From JBGAPH01 sp046349955 (lineage in GTDB: Bacteria; Planctomycetota; Planctomycetia; Pirellulales; JBGAPH01), in the NCBI GenBank assembly GCA_046349955.1, contig JAXMBI010000021.1, forward strand, positions 62,001 through 126,000: a stretch of 64,000 nucleotides of DNA, written 5' to 3'. Below, piece by piece: positions 40,993 to 50,162 of the stretch; positions within the stretch are counted from its first letter, which is position 1, and each line of letters opens with the position of its first letter. The notes under the pieces are model-generated. The model was not told where the DNA came from and ran no database searches. It was given only the letters and a program-made list of their open reading frames with translations. The position numbers and the translations under genes were made by a program.

Positions 40993-42569
40993 TTCTGCGA
41001 GAGCCAGCGGTTCCAGGCGAGCAGGAGGAGGGCTGCCAAACCATAGGCCAGGGCCAGTCGTACGGGCGTTTGCGATCCGCCGAACTCCGGCAACTCCGGC
41101 ATCGACCAGGGAAGAATCATCGGGCTGCCAGGAAAGGGCGAATGAATGACGCCGAACAATGCGCAGATTCCGGCGATGCCCAAGAATGCTGCCGCCCGGG
41201 GGAGCTGGCGGTCGATGAGTGCCGCCAGCGCCGAGGCCCAGAGCAAGCTGGTGACGATGAAGCCGGCGGCGAGAATCCGCAGGGTGAGGAGTTGGGCGTT
41301 CAACGGCGCCGCAAGCTGCTCGATCCGCAGGTTGGCCTGCGCCAGCAAGTTGTCTGCGAACAGCATGACGAGCGACGCCAGGGCGGGAGCGCAAGCGAGC
41401 GCCACGGCCGGATAGTGGGCGATCGGCGTGGCGTGAAAGCTTTGCGACGTGATTTCGAGGCCAATGAAGACCAGGATCGGAAACACCGTAGGCTTGGCGA
41501 TCGCCACGTAGATATAGCCAAAATACCCCAGCAGCCCCGCCGAGCCGATGAACAGCGCGGTGGCCAAGGTGTAGGCCGCGCGGCCTCCCATGGCCTTGTA
41601 GGCGGGGTGGCCGATGTAGGGGGTGGTCTGAATCACGCCGCCGCACAGAGCTGCCGCCACGGTGGCGATCCCTTCAACGCCGATCACCCAGCCCGTCGAG
41701 TATTCGTCGCCGGCGGCCGCGGCGCTCTCGGTGCAGTCGATGCCGCCGATCACCGTGCCCAGGGCGAACGGGAGCACGATCGGCAGGTACTGCACCGTGT
41801 CGCGCATCGCCCCGAGCCAGTTGAAGGAGAACGCCTCGAGCCACTCCAGCGGCAGCAGGCCGTCGGCCGGATTCACCGGCGGCGTCTCGCGGGTCGTCCA
41901 GCCAGCGGCGACCAGTAAGTAATAAAGCCCGCTCCCCACGATCAGGGCACCCAGCGCGCCGGGCATCCGTCCCGGCAACCGCAGCCGGGCAACGAGCGTC
42001 CCCAGAATCAGGGCGAGCGAGACCATGCCTACGAGCGGCTCGTGAAAAACCTCCACGAGCGGCATAAAGCTGATGAGCACCAGGGCGACCGCGGCCAGTG
42101 AGCCCAACAGCCCAGCGCGCGGCAACATCCGCCTAACCCAACCGGAAACAAACGCGCAAGCAATTTTGAACAAACCGCTTAGCAAAATTGCACACATGCC
42201 AATATGCCAGGCGTGGCGGGCGGCGGCCGTCTCATCCAGCCCAAGTTGCTTAGCCGCCACGAACGCCGGCCCGATCACGAACAGCAGCAGCCCAAAGGTG
42301 CTGGGCGTGTCGAGCCCTAAAGGCATGGCCGTAATATCGTTGCGTCCGGTCCGCTTTGCCAGGCGGAAGGCCATGAACGTGAAGGCCAAGTCCCCCACCA
42401 GCACTCCAAGCGCCGTCCCGGGAATCATGTGGCGCAGGGCAAACTGGGCAGGAAACTTGAAGACCTCGGCCAGCAAACTTACGGCCAGCACCAAGCCGGC
42501 CACATTGTCTAACATCAAGCCGAAAAAGGCATTTACGTCGCCCGGAGCCGCCCAGCGATACGGTTTCAC
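40977..42569 (-). CDS. Xanthine/uracil permease-like membrane protein
   Basis: The 530-aa protein has about twelve to fourteen hydrophobic segments. It has NCS2/AzgA-like features: the N-terminal DVNAFFGLMLDNVAGLVLAVSLL, GRNDITAMPLGLDTPSTFGLLLF, and FALGTVIGGIDCTESAAAAGDEYSTGWVIGVEGIATVAAALCGGVIQTTPYIGHPAYKAMGGRAAYT, which matches the nucleobase-carrier core. It probably imports a purine, pyrimidine or related ring compound. It stands alone; the sigma factor gene diverges from it 241 bp away. Confidence 0.82.
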   Translation of the reverse strand: MKPYRWAAPGDVNAFFGLMLDNVAGLVLAVSLLAEVFKFPAQFALRHMIPGTALGVLVGDLAFTFMAFRLAKRTGRNDITAMPLGLDTPSTFGLLLFVIGPAFVAAKQLGLDETAAARHAWHIGMCAILLSGLFKIACAFVSGWVRRMLPRAGLLGSLAAVALVLISFMPLVEVFHEPLVGMVSLALILGTLVARLRLPGRMPGALGALIVGSGLYYLLVAAGWTTRETPPVNPADGLLPLEWLEAFSFNWLGAMRDTVQYLPIVLPFALGTVIGGIDCTESAAAAGDEYSTGWVIGVEGIATVAAALCGGVIQTTPYIGHPAYKAMGGRAAYTLATALFIGSAGLLGYFGYIYVAIAKPTVFPILVFIGLEITSQSFHATPIAHYPAVALACAPALASLVMLFADNLLAQANLRIEQLAAPLNAQLLTLRILAAGFIVTSLLWASALAALIDRQLPRAAAFLGIAGICALFGVIHSPFPGSPMILPWSMPELPEFGGSQTPVRLALAYGLAALLLLAWNRWLSQNPLPP

Positions 42570-42746
42570 GCTCCCCCCTAGTGGTGTCGGGGCATGGGTT
42601 TTGCATTTACGTTCCCCAGGAGTCTACGGACTGCCTGGCCGCGGTGTCAATTTTCCCTTTTCGTCTGTTTTTTCCGCGGTGACACGATGCGGGCACTTCG
42701 CATCGAAGTCTGGTAAACTTGAGCACGTACGGGATGTGTTTGGCCT

Positions 42747-42765
42747 CTCGAGGATTTTGCTCGAG
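42747..42765 (+). promoter_or_regulatory. CTCGAG-N7-CTCGAG hairpin ahead of the sigma factor gene
   Basis: Two CTCGAG palindromes are separated by GATTTTG, 45 bp before the sigma factor ATG. It could be an operator or an RNA hairpin in the 5' leader. No clear promoter was recognised nearby. Confidence 0.35.
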
Positions 42766-42810
42766 CAGACCGTAGCCGGCCGAACCGTTCCCTAGTAGAG
42801 GCCGTATCCT

Positions 42811-43470
42811 ATGTTGAGCACCAAATTCGGGAATAAACGCTTGCTGACGACCGAATCGGCCCCCCTGGCGACGATGACGGACGAGGAGCTTCTCCTCGCG
42901 TATCGCGCTGGCGCCGACCGAGACCACTTCGAGGAGTTGGTCCGGCGTTACGAGCGCGAGATCTACAGCTACCTGCGTAGGTATCTCGCTGACCCCGAGA
43001 TGGCGCAGGACGCGTTCCAAACGACGTTCCTGCAGGTTCACCTCAAGTGCCATCAGTACGAGGCCGGCCGCAAGGTCCGCCCATGGCTGTACACGATTGC
43101 GACGCACCAGGCGATCGACGCCCAGCGGCGCAACAAACGGCACCGCATGGTGAGCCTGGACCGTAGCAACCACCGGCGCGATGAAGACGAATCGGGCTCG
43201 CTCGGCGAGCTGCTGGTGAGCCGAGAAATCGGCCCCGGCGGCCAGTTCGAGAACACCGAGCGACGCGAGCGGATTCGCAGCGCCGTGCAGAACTTGCCCG
43301 ACCAGCTCCGCAGCGCGATCACCTTGGTGTACTACCAGGGGCTCAAGTATCGCGAAGCGGCCGACGCGCTGGGCATTCCCGTGGGCACGGTGAAGAGCCG
43401 CCTGCACGCGGCCATTGAAAAGCTCGATCAGGCCTTGGATTCCGCCAGCCCTTTTGCCGACCATGACTAG
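42811..43470 (+). CDS. ECF-type RNA polymerase sigma factor
   Basis: The 219-aa product has sigma region 2 (LLLAYRAGADRDHFEELVRRYEREIYSYLRRYLADPEMAQDAFQTTFLQVHLKC, then RPWLYTIATHQAIDAQRR). A polar linker follows, then region 4 (LPDQLRSAITLVYYQGLKYREAADALGIPVGTVKSRLHAAIEKL). Region 3 is absent, as expected for an ECF factor. Alternative starts such as Met22 would only trim the polar N-terminus. The stop overlaps the next gene's start by 8 bp, so the two are translationally coupled, as usual for a sigma factor and its anti-sigma. Confidence 0.93.
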   Translation: MLSTKFGNKRLLTTESAPLATMTDEELLLAYRAGADRDHFEELVRRYEREIYSYLRRYLADPEMAQDAFQTTFLQVHLKCHQYEAGRKVRPWLYTIATHQAIDAQRRNKRHRMVSLDRSNHRRDEDESGSLGELLVSREIGPGGQFENTERRERIRSAVQNLPDQLRSAITLVYYQGLKYREAADALGIPVGTVKSRLHAAIEKLDQALDSASPFADHD

Positions 43471-44476
43471 TCCAAGCCGCGATGAGCTGGTGAACTATCT
43501 GCTGGGGGCTCTCGACGAGCCCGACCGGCTGCGGGTGGCTGCCCGCCTCGAGATCGACGCTGAGTGGCGCGAAGAGTACTGGCGGCTGCGGCGCTGCTTC
43601 GACGCTCTCGAAGAGGACAACGAAGAGCATCAGCCGCCGCCGGGTCTGACGGCCAGCACCTGCGATTTTGTGGCTCAGGCCGCCGAGTCGGGCGCGCTGT
43701 CGATGGCCAGTCGCATGGAAGGTCCGCCGCCGGGCAGCGTGCGTTGGACCATGGTCGACGCGGCGATGGCGGCCGGCGTGTTCATTGCGGCCTCGCTCTT
43801 GCTCTTTCCCGCGATGATGCACAGCAAGCTCGTCGCCGAGCTCGATTCTTGCAAGAACAACCTCATGCAGCTCGGCGTGGGCTACGCCCAATACGCCAAC
43901 TTCTTCCACGGCATCATGCCAGCGGCCTCGGCCAGCGGCAATCGCGCCTTGGCCGGCATGGCGCCTTTGGCCCTGAGCAACTTCGGCTATTTGAACAACG
44001 ATCATGCCGTGCTCTGTCCCGGCGATGAGAAGGCCGTCGATCAACTGCGGGAACGGAAGTCGTTCAAGCTGCCGCTGCTGATCGAGATCGACCGGGCCGA
44101 CCTGGTCAAGCTGCAAAGCCTGCGGAAGCAGCTCGGTTCCTATGGTTATGGCCTGGGCATCGTCATCCACGGCCGCTACGTTCCGCCGCGGATGCGGGGC
44201 CGCCAGCACTACGCGATCGCCGCCGACTCCCCCGGCTGTCCGCTCACGGGGCGTCCGACGCGCAATCACGGCGGCAAGGTGACGAACGTGCTGTTCGAAG
44301 ATCTGCACGTCGAGTCCTTGACCGACGGCCTGGTGCTCGAATCGTCGTTCCATAACTACAAGGACGAAGTAGCCGCCGGGCTCGAGCTCGACGACGCCTG
44401 CATCGCCTGCCCGGGCTCGCCGCCGCTCCGGGGCATCACCCCGCTCGACATGCGGATTCAGTGCACGAACGAGTAG
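43463..44476 (+). CDS. Membrane anti-sigma factor with a pseudopilin/DUF1559-like external domain
   Basis: The 337-aa product begins at the ATG at 43463. Residues 1-70 form a cytoplasmic helical domain (SRDELVNYLLGALDEPDRLRVAARL) in the place of an anti-sigma domain, without a clear zinc-binding His-Cys-Cys set. A transmembrane helix spans about 94-114 (AAMAAGVFIAASLLLFPAM). It is followed directly by a helix typical of bacterial pseudopilins (LDSCKNNLMQLGVGYAQYANFF). The C-terminal half carries NHGGKVTNVLFEDLHVESL, which resembles the HGG...NVLFxDGHV end of DUF1559 (H-X9-DG) proteins. The role as anti-sigma is inferred from gene order and topology. Confidence 0.75.
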   Translation: MTSPSRDELVNYLLGALDEPDRLRVAARLEIDAEWREEYWRLRRCFDALEEDNEEHQPPPGLTASTCDFVAQAAESGALSMASRMEGPPPGSVRWTMVDAAMAAGVFIAASLLLFPAMMHSKLVAELDSCKNNLMQLGVGYAQYANFFHGIMPAASASGNRALAGMAPLALSNFGYLNNDHAVLCPGDEKAVDQLRERKSFKLPLLIEIDRADLVKLQSLRKQLGSYGYGLGIVIHGRYVPPRMRGRQHYAIAADSPGCPLTGRPTRNHGGKVTNVLFEDLHVESLTDGLVLESSFHNYKDEVAAGLELDDACIACPGSPPLRGITPLDMRIQCTNE

Positions 44477-44540
44477 CGGCAGTCTTCTCGGCCGTATAGC
44501 GGCAGTGCCTCTTGGCCGCATAGCGGCAGCGCTCTCTGCC
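44474..44540 (+). repeat. Three imperfect tandem repeats of 23-24 bp
   Basis: Units begin TAGCGGCAG at 44474, 44497 and 44521, each ending in a GGCCG- or TGCC-type tail. The first T-A-G is the stop codon of the anti-sigma gene. The array fills the start of the gap to the next gene and may have grown by slippage. Confidence 0.6.
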
Positions 44541-44659
44541 TTCGCGCCAGGCAAGTCTTTTCGCGCGCCGGCGAATAACTCTCCAAACGCGCGCGAAGTT
44601 GGCGTAGAATCGAGCCCGTCGATTCGCTTTTGCCGCACGGCTCTGGAGAGTTGCCTCGC

Positions 44660-45079
44660 ATGTCGGCTTCTGATCCTGTCACGTTGGGGGCCCGTATCGT
44701 CGGCGGAGTGTTCGGCTTCACGTTTGCCGGCATCGGCCTGGCGGTGCTGGGCTTCATGTGGGGCTTCCTCGGGGGAGACGCGTTCGGCGGCTTCGGCGGA
44801 CCGCCGCTCTTCTTCCGCATCTTCGCCAGCCTGATCGCCCTGCCTTTTGTGGTGGTCGGGGGTGCGGCCTTGTTGGCGGCCATCACCGGCAAAGCGATGG
44901 CGTCGACGCCCGCGGGCATCGTGCAGGGCATCGCCACTCGGAGCAATGCGACTCCGACGGCCGCGCGCTACGAGTGCCCCCAATGCAGTTCGCCGTTGGC
45001 CGACCGCTCCGACGTTTCGCCGCACGGCGACGCCAAGTGCGGACACTGCGGTTCGTGGTTCAACGTTCACGGGCGATAG
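44660..45079 (+). CDS. Small membrane protein with a C-terminal zinc ribbon
   Basis: The 139-aa product (ATG at 44660, GGAG 11 nt upstream) has two transmembrane helices (about 10-35 and 50-72) separated by a Gly/Phe-rich loop. A cytoplasmic or external tail carries two CxxC knuckles (YECPQCSSPLADRSDVSPHGDAKCGHCGSWF), a zinc ribbon. The function is unknown. The domain order suggests a membrane adaptor that binds nucleic acid or protein. An in-frame start at 44630 would add only ten residues. Confidence 0.75.
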   Translation: MSASDPVTLGARIVGGVFGFTFAGIGLAVLGFMWGFLGGDAFGGFGGPPLFFRIFASLIALPFVVVGGAALLAAITGKAMASTPAGIVQGIATRSNATPTAARYECPQCSSPLADRSDVSPHGDAKCGHCGSWFNVHGR

Positions 45080-45228
45080 GCCCGCGATTGCAGACCTCGG
45101 CGGGTGGCTGGGTCGAGCACGCGAGCCCCCAGGCTTCGCCCGTCGAATCATCGGACGATTGCAGACCCCTTAGTCTGGCGATACGGTAGGGGCAATTCCC
45201 CGCCGCCCGACTGTCTGTGAGGTGCTCC

Positions 45229-46095
45229 ATGCTCGTTCGCCGTTGCCTTGCTCCCTGCCTGGCGTTGCTCGCCTTGGCAACTTCGCTCTCGGCGGAGACG
45301 CCCAAGCTGGCCGAGTCGCTTACGTTCCACGCCGGCTTCGACGGCAAGACCGACGCGGCTTTCGCCAAGGGAGACAAGCGGCTCTACACCTCGCCGACGG
45401 TCGAGAACCGGCAGCCCAAGCCCGGGCTGCAGGCAGCCGGGGCAGCGCTCGTGCCCGGGGGGAAATTCGGCGGCGCGCTCAAATTCGGGCAAAAGGCGCC
45501 AGAGGCCGTGATGTATCAGGCGGCCGAGAACATGCCCTATCGGAACAGCGACTGGAACGGCACGGTGTCGCTGTGGTTGAGCCTCGATCCCGAGCGAGAT
45601 CTCGAGCCCGGCTTTGCCGATCCGATTCAGATCACCGAGCGCGGCTGGAACGACGGGGCCTTCTTCGTCGACTTCACCAAGGACGACACGCCGCGGCATT
45701 TTCGCCTCGGGGCCTTCGCCGACCGTAAGGTGTGGGACCCTCAGGAGCGCGACTGGGACTCTCTGCCGGTCTCCGAGCGGCCGATGGTCGAACTCGCGGA
45801 ACCCATCTTCGGCCGCGGCCGCTGGACGCACGTGGCCTTCACGTTCGAGAACTTCAACTCCGGCGGCGACGACGGCGTGGCCACGCTTTACATCGACGGC
45901 CAACCGCAAGGCAGCCTGCAGGGGCGCCGGCAAACGTTCACCTGGGACCCGGCCAAGTCGGCCATCATGCTGGGGCTGAGCTACGTGGGCCTGATCGACG
46001 ATCTGGCGATCTTCGACCGGGCGCTCACAGCCGAGGAAATCAAGCAGCTTTACGCGTTGCCGCAAGGCGTTGCCTCGCTGCACAAAACCCCTTGA
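45229..46095 (+). CDS. Exported LamG/concanavalin-like protein
   Basis: The 288-aa product (ATG at 45229; an upstream start at 45217 adds four residues) has a Sec signal peptide (LAPCLALLALATSLSAE). A LamG-like domain covers most of the rest: SLTFHAGFDGKTDAAF, KFGGALKFGQK, NGTVSLWLSLDPE, WTHVAFTFENFNSGGDDGVATLYIDGQPQG, and IDDLAIFDRALTAEEIKQLY. This domain usually binds glycans or proteins. The C-terminal phrase ALTAEEIKQLY is the standard ending of the fold. It converges on the CotH gene 13 bp away. Confidence 0.85.
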   Translation: MLVRRCLAPCLALLALATSLSAETPKLAESLTFHAGFDGKTDAAFAKGDKRLYTSPTVENRQPKPGLQAAGAALVPGGKFGGALKFGQKAPEAVMYQAAENMPYRNSDWNGTVSLWLSLDPERDLEPGFADPIQITERGWNDGAFFVDFTKDDTPRHFRLGAFADRKVWDPQERDWDSLPVSERPMVELAEPIFGRGRWTHVAFTFENFNSGGDDGVATLYIDGQPQGSLQGRRQTFTWDPAKSAIMLGLSYVGLIDDLAIFDRALTAEEIKQLYALPQGVASLHKTP

Positions 46096-46108
46096 TCGGC
46101 AACCGGCG

Positions 46109-47515
46109 CTACTTCCGCTCCGGAGGCGGTGGGAGAAGCGGGAAGGGGAAGCCGCGCGTGGGGACAAAGCCTTTGGACGTGCCAGCCACCTGGGCTGCGG
46201 CCGAGTCGGCTCGACCTTCGAGGAACGTGTCGAGCTTCGCCTCGGCGCCGCCGCCAAACACTTGCCCCTTGCCTTCCTTGCGCGATTCGGAAGCCTGCTG
46301 CTCGCGGCCTCGCAAGTCGCCGACAGCCCCTTCGATCGCCGCCAGTTCCTTCACCAGCCGAGCCTTTTCGAAGACGGTCGCCGTCAAGTCCCGCAGGAGC
46401 GCCTGATAGCGCTCCCCCACGCGCGGAATCGCCAGCAGCCGTTCGGTCAGCCGGTGCTTGCCAGCGTAGGGATGCATCAAACGCAGGTTCATCAGTTCGG
46501 CGTTCGAGCCCAACACGCCGGGGAAGTTGCCCAGCGCGCGGTCGACGTCCCAGGGGATGAAGTGGAACTGCCCGCTCGTCGGATGCAGATAGAGATAGTA
46601 GTTGTGGCCAAGCACGAAGAAGCTGTCGGTGTTGGCTACGAACGCCGTGGCGGCCAAGAACCGCAAGTAGGCCTCGACGTCGAGGAACGACTCGATCTGC
46701 TCGGCGAACGCCTGGTCCTCGGCCTGCGCCACCAGTCGAGCGAACGCCATGAGCCGCTCCGCTTCGTCGGGCTTCGCCTCGCGGGCGGGCTCGTAGGCCT
46801 GTGCGTAGGCGGTCCAGTCCTCTCCCAAATCTTCGATGTCGCGCACGCGCTCAGGCTTGAAGAGCAGTCCCTCGCCCGCGCCCAACCGATCCTGGAGGAA
46901 CGCTTTGTCCACCGCTTCGACCACGGTGTAGACGCCCAACAGTTCCTGGTCGAACTTGCCCGGCACGCTCAGGCGGACCTCGGCAAGTGCGGTACGCGGA
47001 GCGGGGACGCCGGCTGCCCGGTAGAGGCTGTACCCCAGCGTCTCGCGGCACTTGGTGGGATCGGCGGCGCCGGCGTGGAGATTGATCGTCGGGCTCCCCT
47101 GAAAGAGGGCCTCTGCGCCGTGTCGATCGAGATCGACCTTGATCGATTTCTTGGCGGTGTGTCGAGAGTCGCCAATGGTGCCATTGCCCTTGTAGCGGAT
47201 GCCTACGGGATCGAAACGCTGCCCCGCCAACGTGACCGCACCCTTGGACCAGGGGAGATCGACGCCAAAGTTGTTGCGATGCACTTCCAGCCCCGCGGCG
47301 GCGTTCGCGGATTCACGCCGATCGGGCACAAAGCCAAACCAGGTGAACTTGCCTTCACGCGGCTGCATCGCCTCGTAATCGGCCGCAGTGATCTCGAGCA
47401 GTACAGGGCGCACCTGGAGCGGCTCGATGAACACGTCATCGACCGCCTGGGCGTTCGACGCGCAAACGAGGCCAGCCAAGATCAAGCCGCAGGCTGAGAA
47501 CAGTCCGTTGCGCAT
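46109..47515 (-). CDS. CotH kinase-family protein
   Basis: The 468-aa product (ATG at 47515) has a Sec signal peptide (NGLFSACGLILAGLVCASNAQA). The CotH core shows PVLLEITAADYEAM, GIRYKGNGT, KKSIKVDLDRHG, NLHAGAADPTKCRETLGYSLYRAAGVPAPRTALAEVRL, GVYTVVEAVDKAFL and the catalytic-loop-like segment NYYLYLHPTSGQFHFIPWDVDRALG. CotH proteins phosphorylate secreted or surface proteins in bacilli. The target here is unknown; the neighbouring LamG protein is a possible partner. Confidence 0.85.
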   Translation of the reverse strand: MRNGLFSACGLILAGLVCASNAQAVDDVFIEPLQVRPVLLEITAADYEAMQPREGKFTWFGFVPDRRESANAAAGLEVHRNNFGVDLPWSKGAVTLAGQRFDPVGIRYKGNGTIGDSRHTAKKSIKVDLDRHGAEALFQGSPTINLHAGAADPTKCRETLGYSLYRAAGVPAPRTALAEVRLSVPGKFDQELLGVYTVVEAVDKAFLQDRLGAGEGLLFKPERVRDIEDLGEDWTAYAQAYEPAREAKPDEAERLMAFARLVAQAEDQAFAEQIESFLDVEAYLRFLAATAFVANTDSFFVLGHNYYLYLHPTSGQFHFIPWDVDRALGNFPGVLGSNAELMNLRLMHPYAGKHRLTERLLAIPRVGERYQALLRDLTATVFEKARLVKELAAIEGAVGDLRGREQQASESRKEGKGQVFGGGAEAKLDTFLEGRADSAAAQVAGTSKGFVPTRGFPFPLLPPPPERK

Positions 47516-47707
47516 CGTCGCGCCTCTGAGTGGACGGGAGAGAGGAAGCCGCAAAGCCGAGGGGAGGGGGCAGGACCCGAACCCGATTGTACTCTAGAAC
47601 CGACCGCATTTCGGCACGGGATCTGCATACGGCGTGTTAAGCAGATTTACCCTACCCGCCTGCCACGAGTTTCGCGGCGGGCTTTGCCGACTACGGGAGG
47701 AAACGCC

Positions 47708-48064
47708 ATGCACTGTGCCGACGAATTCCTGCGAGATCGCATCGTTCAATCGGCGGGCCGTCGTTCGGTGGCCTGCCCAAGAGTTTCCACGACTCTGGCC
47801 ATGTGCGGCGGTGGCCTCTTGGCCGGGATCGGGCTGGCGAAGCTGCTCCGGGCGCCCAGTTCCTGGGGCGGGGTGCTGGCGACGGGGCTGGGTGGGGCGC
47901 TTGCCTACCGGGGGTGGCGGGAATGGCGCCAGCAGCAGAATCTGGAGATGCTCGACGACGAGCAGTTGGCTGGCTACGTCGCCGGGAACCCGATCGACGA
48001 ATCCTCGTGGGAGTCGTTCCCCGCCAGCGACGCCCCGGCTCGGCGGCAGCCGACTGCGTGGTAG
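47708..48064 (+). CDS. Small glycine-rich membrane protein
   Basis: The 118-aa product starts at the ATG at 47708 with GGAGG 7 nt upstream. Two short Gly/Ala helices (about 33-46 and 55-70, with LAMCGGGLLAGIGLAKLL and GVLATGLGGALAYRGW) are followed by a charged tail rich in Glu, Asp and Pro. I do not recognise the family; it resembles small YgaP/DUF2892-like membrane proteins only in its helix pair. It precedes typA on the opposite strand. Confidence 0.6.
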   Translation: MHCADEFLRDRIVQSAGRRSVACPRVSTTLAMCGGGLLAGIGLAKLLRAPSSWGGVLATGLGGALAYRGWREWRQQQNLEMLDDEQLAGYVAGNPIDESSWESFPASDAPARRQPTAW

Positions 48065-48098
48065 GCAGGCCGGTCGCAGGCAAGGCCCTTGTGCGAGG

Positions 48099-49919
48099 TC
48101 ACACCTGCGCCTTTTGCCGCTCCGCCCGCTTACGGCTCGTTTCGGTGAGCACGATCTTGCGGAGGCGGATCTTGGTGGGGGTCACCTCGACCAATTCGTC
48201 TTCCTCGATGTATTCGAGGGCGGCCTCGAGCGAGAGGTCGCGCGGCGGCTTGAGCAGGATGTTGCGGTCGCTGCCGGAAGCCCGCATGTTGGTGAGCTTC
48301 TTTTCCTTGGTCGGGTTGACCGTCATGTCTCCCTGACGGCTGTTCTCGCCGACGATCATCCCTTCATAGACTTCGTCGCCGGGACCCACGAACAGGTCGG
48401 CCCGCTCCTGCAAGCCGTCGAGCCCATAGGCCACCGCCTTGCCGCCGACCATCGAGATCAGCACGCCGTTGGGCCGGCCGGCGATGTCGTCCTCCGCGGG
48501 GCGGTATTCCTCGAAGCGGTGATGCACGATCGCCGTACCCTGCGTCGCGTTCAGCAGCCGCGTCCGCAGGCCGATAAGCCCGCGCGACGGAATGAGGAAC
48601 GCGACGTGGGTATACTCGCCCCGGTTGTGCATCTGCTGCACCTGGCCGCGACGTGAGCCGACAAGCTCCATCACGGCGCCCAGCTTGTCGGCCGGGGCCT
48701 CGACGACGAGCGACTCGAACGGCTCTTCGAGCACGCCATTGTTGTTGTGGAGGATCACCCGCGGCTTGCCCACCGAGAGCTCATACCCTTCGCGGCGCAT
48801 GGTCTCAATCAGCACCGACAGGTGCAAGAGCCCGCGGCCGGCGACCGCCAGCGCGTCGCTGTTTTCGACAGGCCGGACCCGCAGCGCGACGTTTTTCTCG
48901 AGCTCTTTCATCAGCCGATCGCGGAGATGGCGATTGGTGACGTACTTCCCTTCGCGGCCGGCGAAGGGGGAGTTGTTGATCGTGAAGATCATCTCGAGCG
49001 TCGGCTCGTCGACCTCGAGCCGCGGCATGGCCCGCCGCGTTTCGGGGTCGCTGATCGTGTCGCCGATCTCCAGGTCTTCGAGGCCGACGATGGCGGCGAT
49101 GTCTCCGGCCTCGGCCGTTTCGACCTCGGCTCGGCCCAGCTTGTCGAACGTGTAGAGCGTTGTCACGCGGCCGACCTTCACCTGGTCGTCGGCCTGCATC
49201 AGGGCCACTTGCTGTCCCTTGTTGAGCGAACCGGCCTGCACGCGGCCGATGCCGATGCGGCCGACGTAGCTCGTCCAGTCGAGCGTGGTGACGAGCATCT
49301 GCAGCGGCTTGTCAGGCTCGACCTCGGGCCCGGGAATCGACTTGAGGATCAGGTCGAACAAGGGCTGCATCGAGTCGCCGCGCACATTCAAGTCGTGCGT
49401 GGCATAGCCGTCGCGGGCGCTGGTGAAAATGTAGGGGAAGTCGGCCAACTCGTCGTCGGCGCCCAACTCCAGGAACAACTCGAAGGCCTCGTCGAGCACC
49501 TCCTTGGGGCGGGCATCGGGCCGGTCGACCTTGTTGACCACCACGACCGGCCGCAGTCGGTAGCTGAGCGCCTTTTGCAGCACGAACCGCGTCTGGGGCA
49601 TCGGCCCTTCCGCGGCGTCGATGAGCACGAGCGCCCCGTCGGCCATCCGCAGCACCCGCTCCACCTCGCCGCCGAAGTCGGCGTGGCCCGGGGTGTCGAT
49701 AATGTTGATCTTCACCCCCTGGTAATGGAGGGCGATGTTCTTGGCCAAAATGGTGATGCCGCGTTCCCGCTCCAGGTCGTTGGAGTCGAGAATCCGCTCG
49801 CCGACGAGCTGGCTGGCGCGGAATTCGCCGCTCTGCCGCAGCAGGCAGTCGACGAGGGTGGTCTTGCCGTGATCGACGTGCGCGATGATGGCGATATTAC
49901 GGATGTCGTTGCGTCGCAT
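48099..49919 (-). CDS. typA: Ribosome-associated GTPase TypA/BipA
   Basis: The 606-aa GTPase binds the ribosome and assists large-subunit assembly and stress or cold growth. G1 AHVDHGKTT lies near residues 14-22, G3 DTPGHADFGG and G4 NKVDRPDAR follow, and GITILAKN is in the G2 area. The EF-G-like domains and the C-terminal domain are present (GRGLLHLSVLIETMRREGYELSVGKPRV, PSRGLIGLRTRLL, RPNGVLISMVGGKAVAYGLDGLQERADLFVGPGDEVYEGMIVGENSR). Length and motifs are typical. Confidence 0.96.
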   Translation of the reverse strand: MRRNDIRNIAIIAHVDHGKTTLVDCLLRQSGEFRASQLVGERILDSNDLERERGITILAKNIALHYQGVKINIIDTPGHADFGGEVERVLRMADGALVLIDAAEGPMPQTRFVLQKALSYRLRPVVVVNKVDRPDARPKEVLDEAFELFLELGADDELADFPYIFTSARDGYATHDLNVRGDSMQPLFDLILKSIPGPEVEPDKPLQMLVTTLDWTSYVGRIGIGRVQAGSLNKGQQVALMQADDQVKVGRVTTLYTFDKLGRAEVETAEAGDIAAIVGLEDLEIGDTISDPETRRAMPRLEVDEPTLEMIFTINNSPFAGREGKYVTNRHLRDRLMKELEKNVALRVRPVENSDALAVAGRGLLHLSVLIETMRREGYELSVGKPRVILHNNNGVLEEPFESLVVEAPADKLGAVMELVGSRRGQVQQMHNRGEYTHVAFLIPSRGLIGLRTRLLNATQGTAIVHHRFEEYRPAEDDIAGRPNGVLISMVGGKAVAYGLDGLQERADLFVGPGDEVYEGMIVGENSRQGDMTVNPTKEKKLTNMRASGSDRNILLKPPRDLSLEAALEYIEEDELVEVTPTKIRLRKIVLTETSRKRAERQKAQV

Positions 49920-50129
49920 GGACTTCGAGTGTGGCCCTCAGTCTGGACCATTCCCTGGGTGAATCGCCTGGAGTTCTCGCGCTCGGGCCCGTAGCGACTG
50001 CCCCGCCGTGGCCGCGCCGTGCTGTTCCGTACGGAAAGATCCGCCCCCGATCGGTGGTCCTATCTTACCACCGGGAGTCAAGGGGGCGAAAGCCGAGTTG
50101 CGGCAAAGGCTTGTTAGCTTTTGCTGTAA

Positions 50130-50147
50130 AGCCCAGCTATGGGGGCT
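50130..50147. terminator. Hairpin near the 3' end of mqnC
   Basis: AGCCC and GGGCT form a small stem just beyond the mqnC stop (read leftward), followed by TTTACAG. It is a weak terminator candidate in the 243-bp gap before typA. That gap holds no other recognised element. Confidence 0.3.
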
Positions 50148-50162
50148 GCTAGCTGCCCCGTT

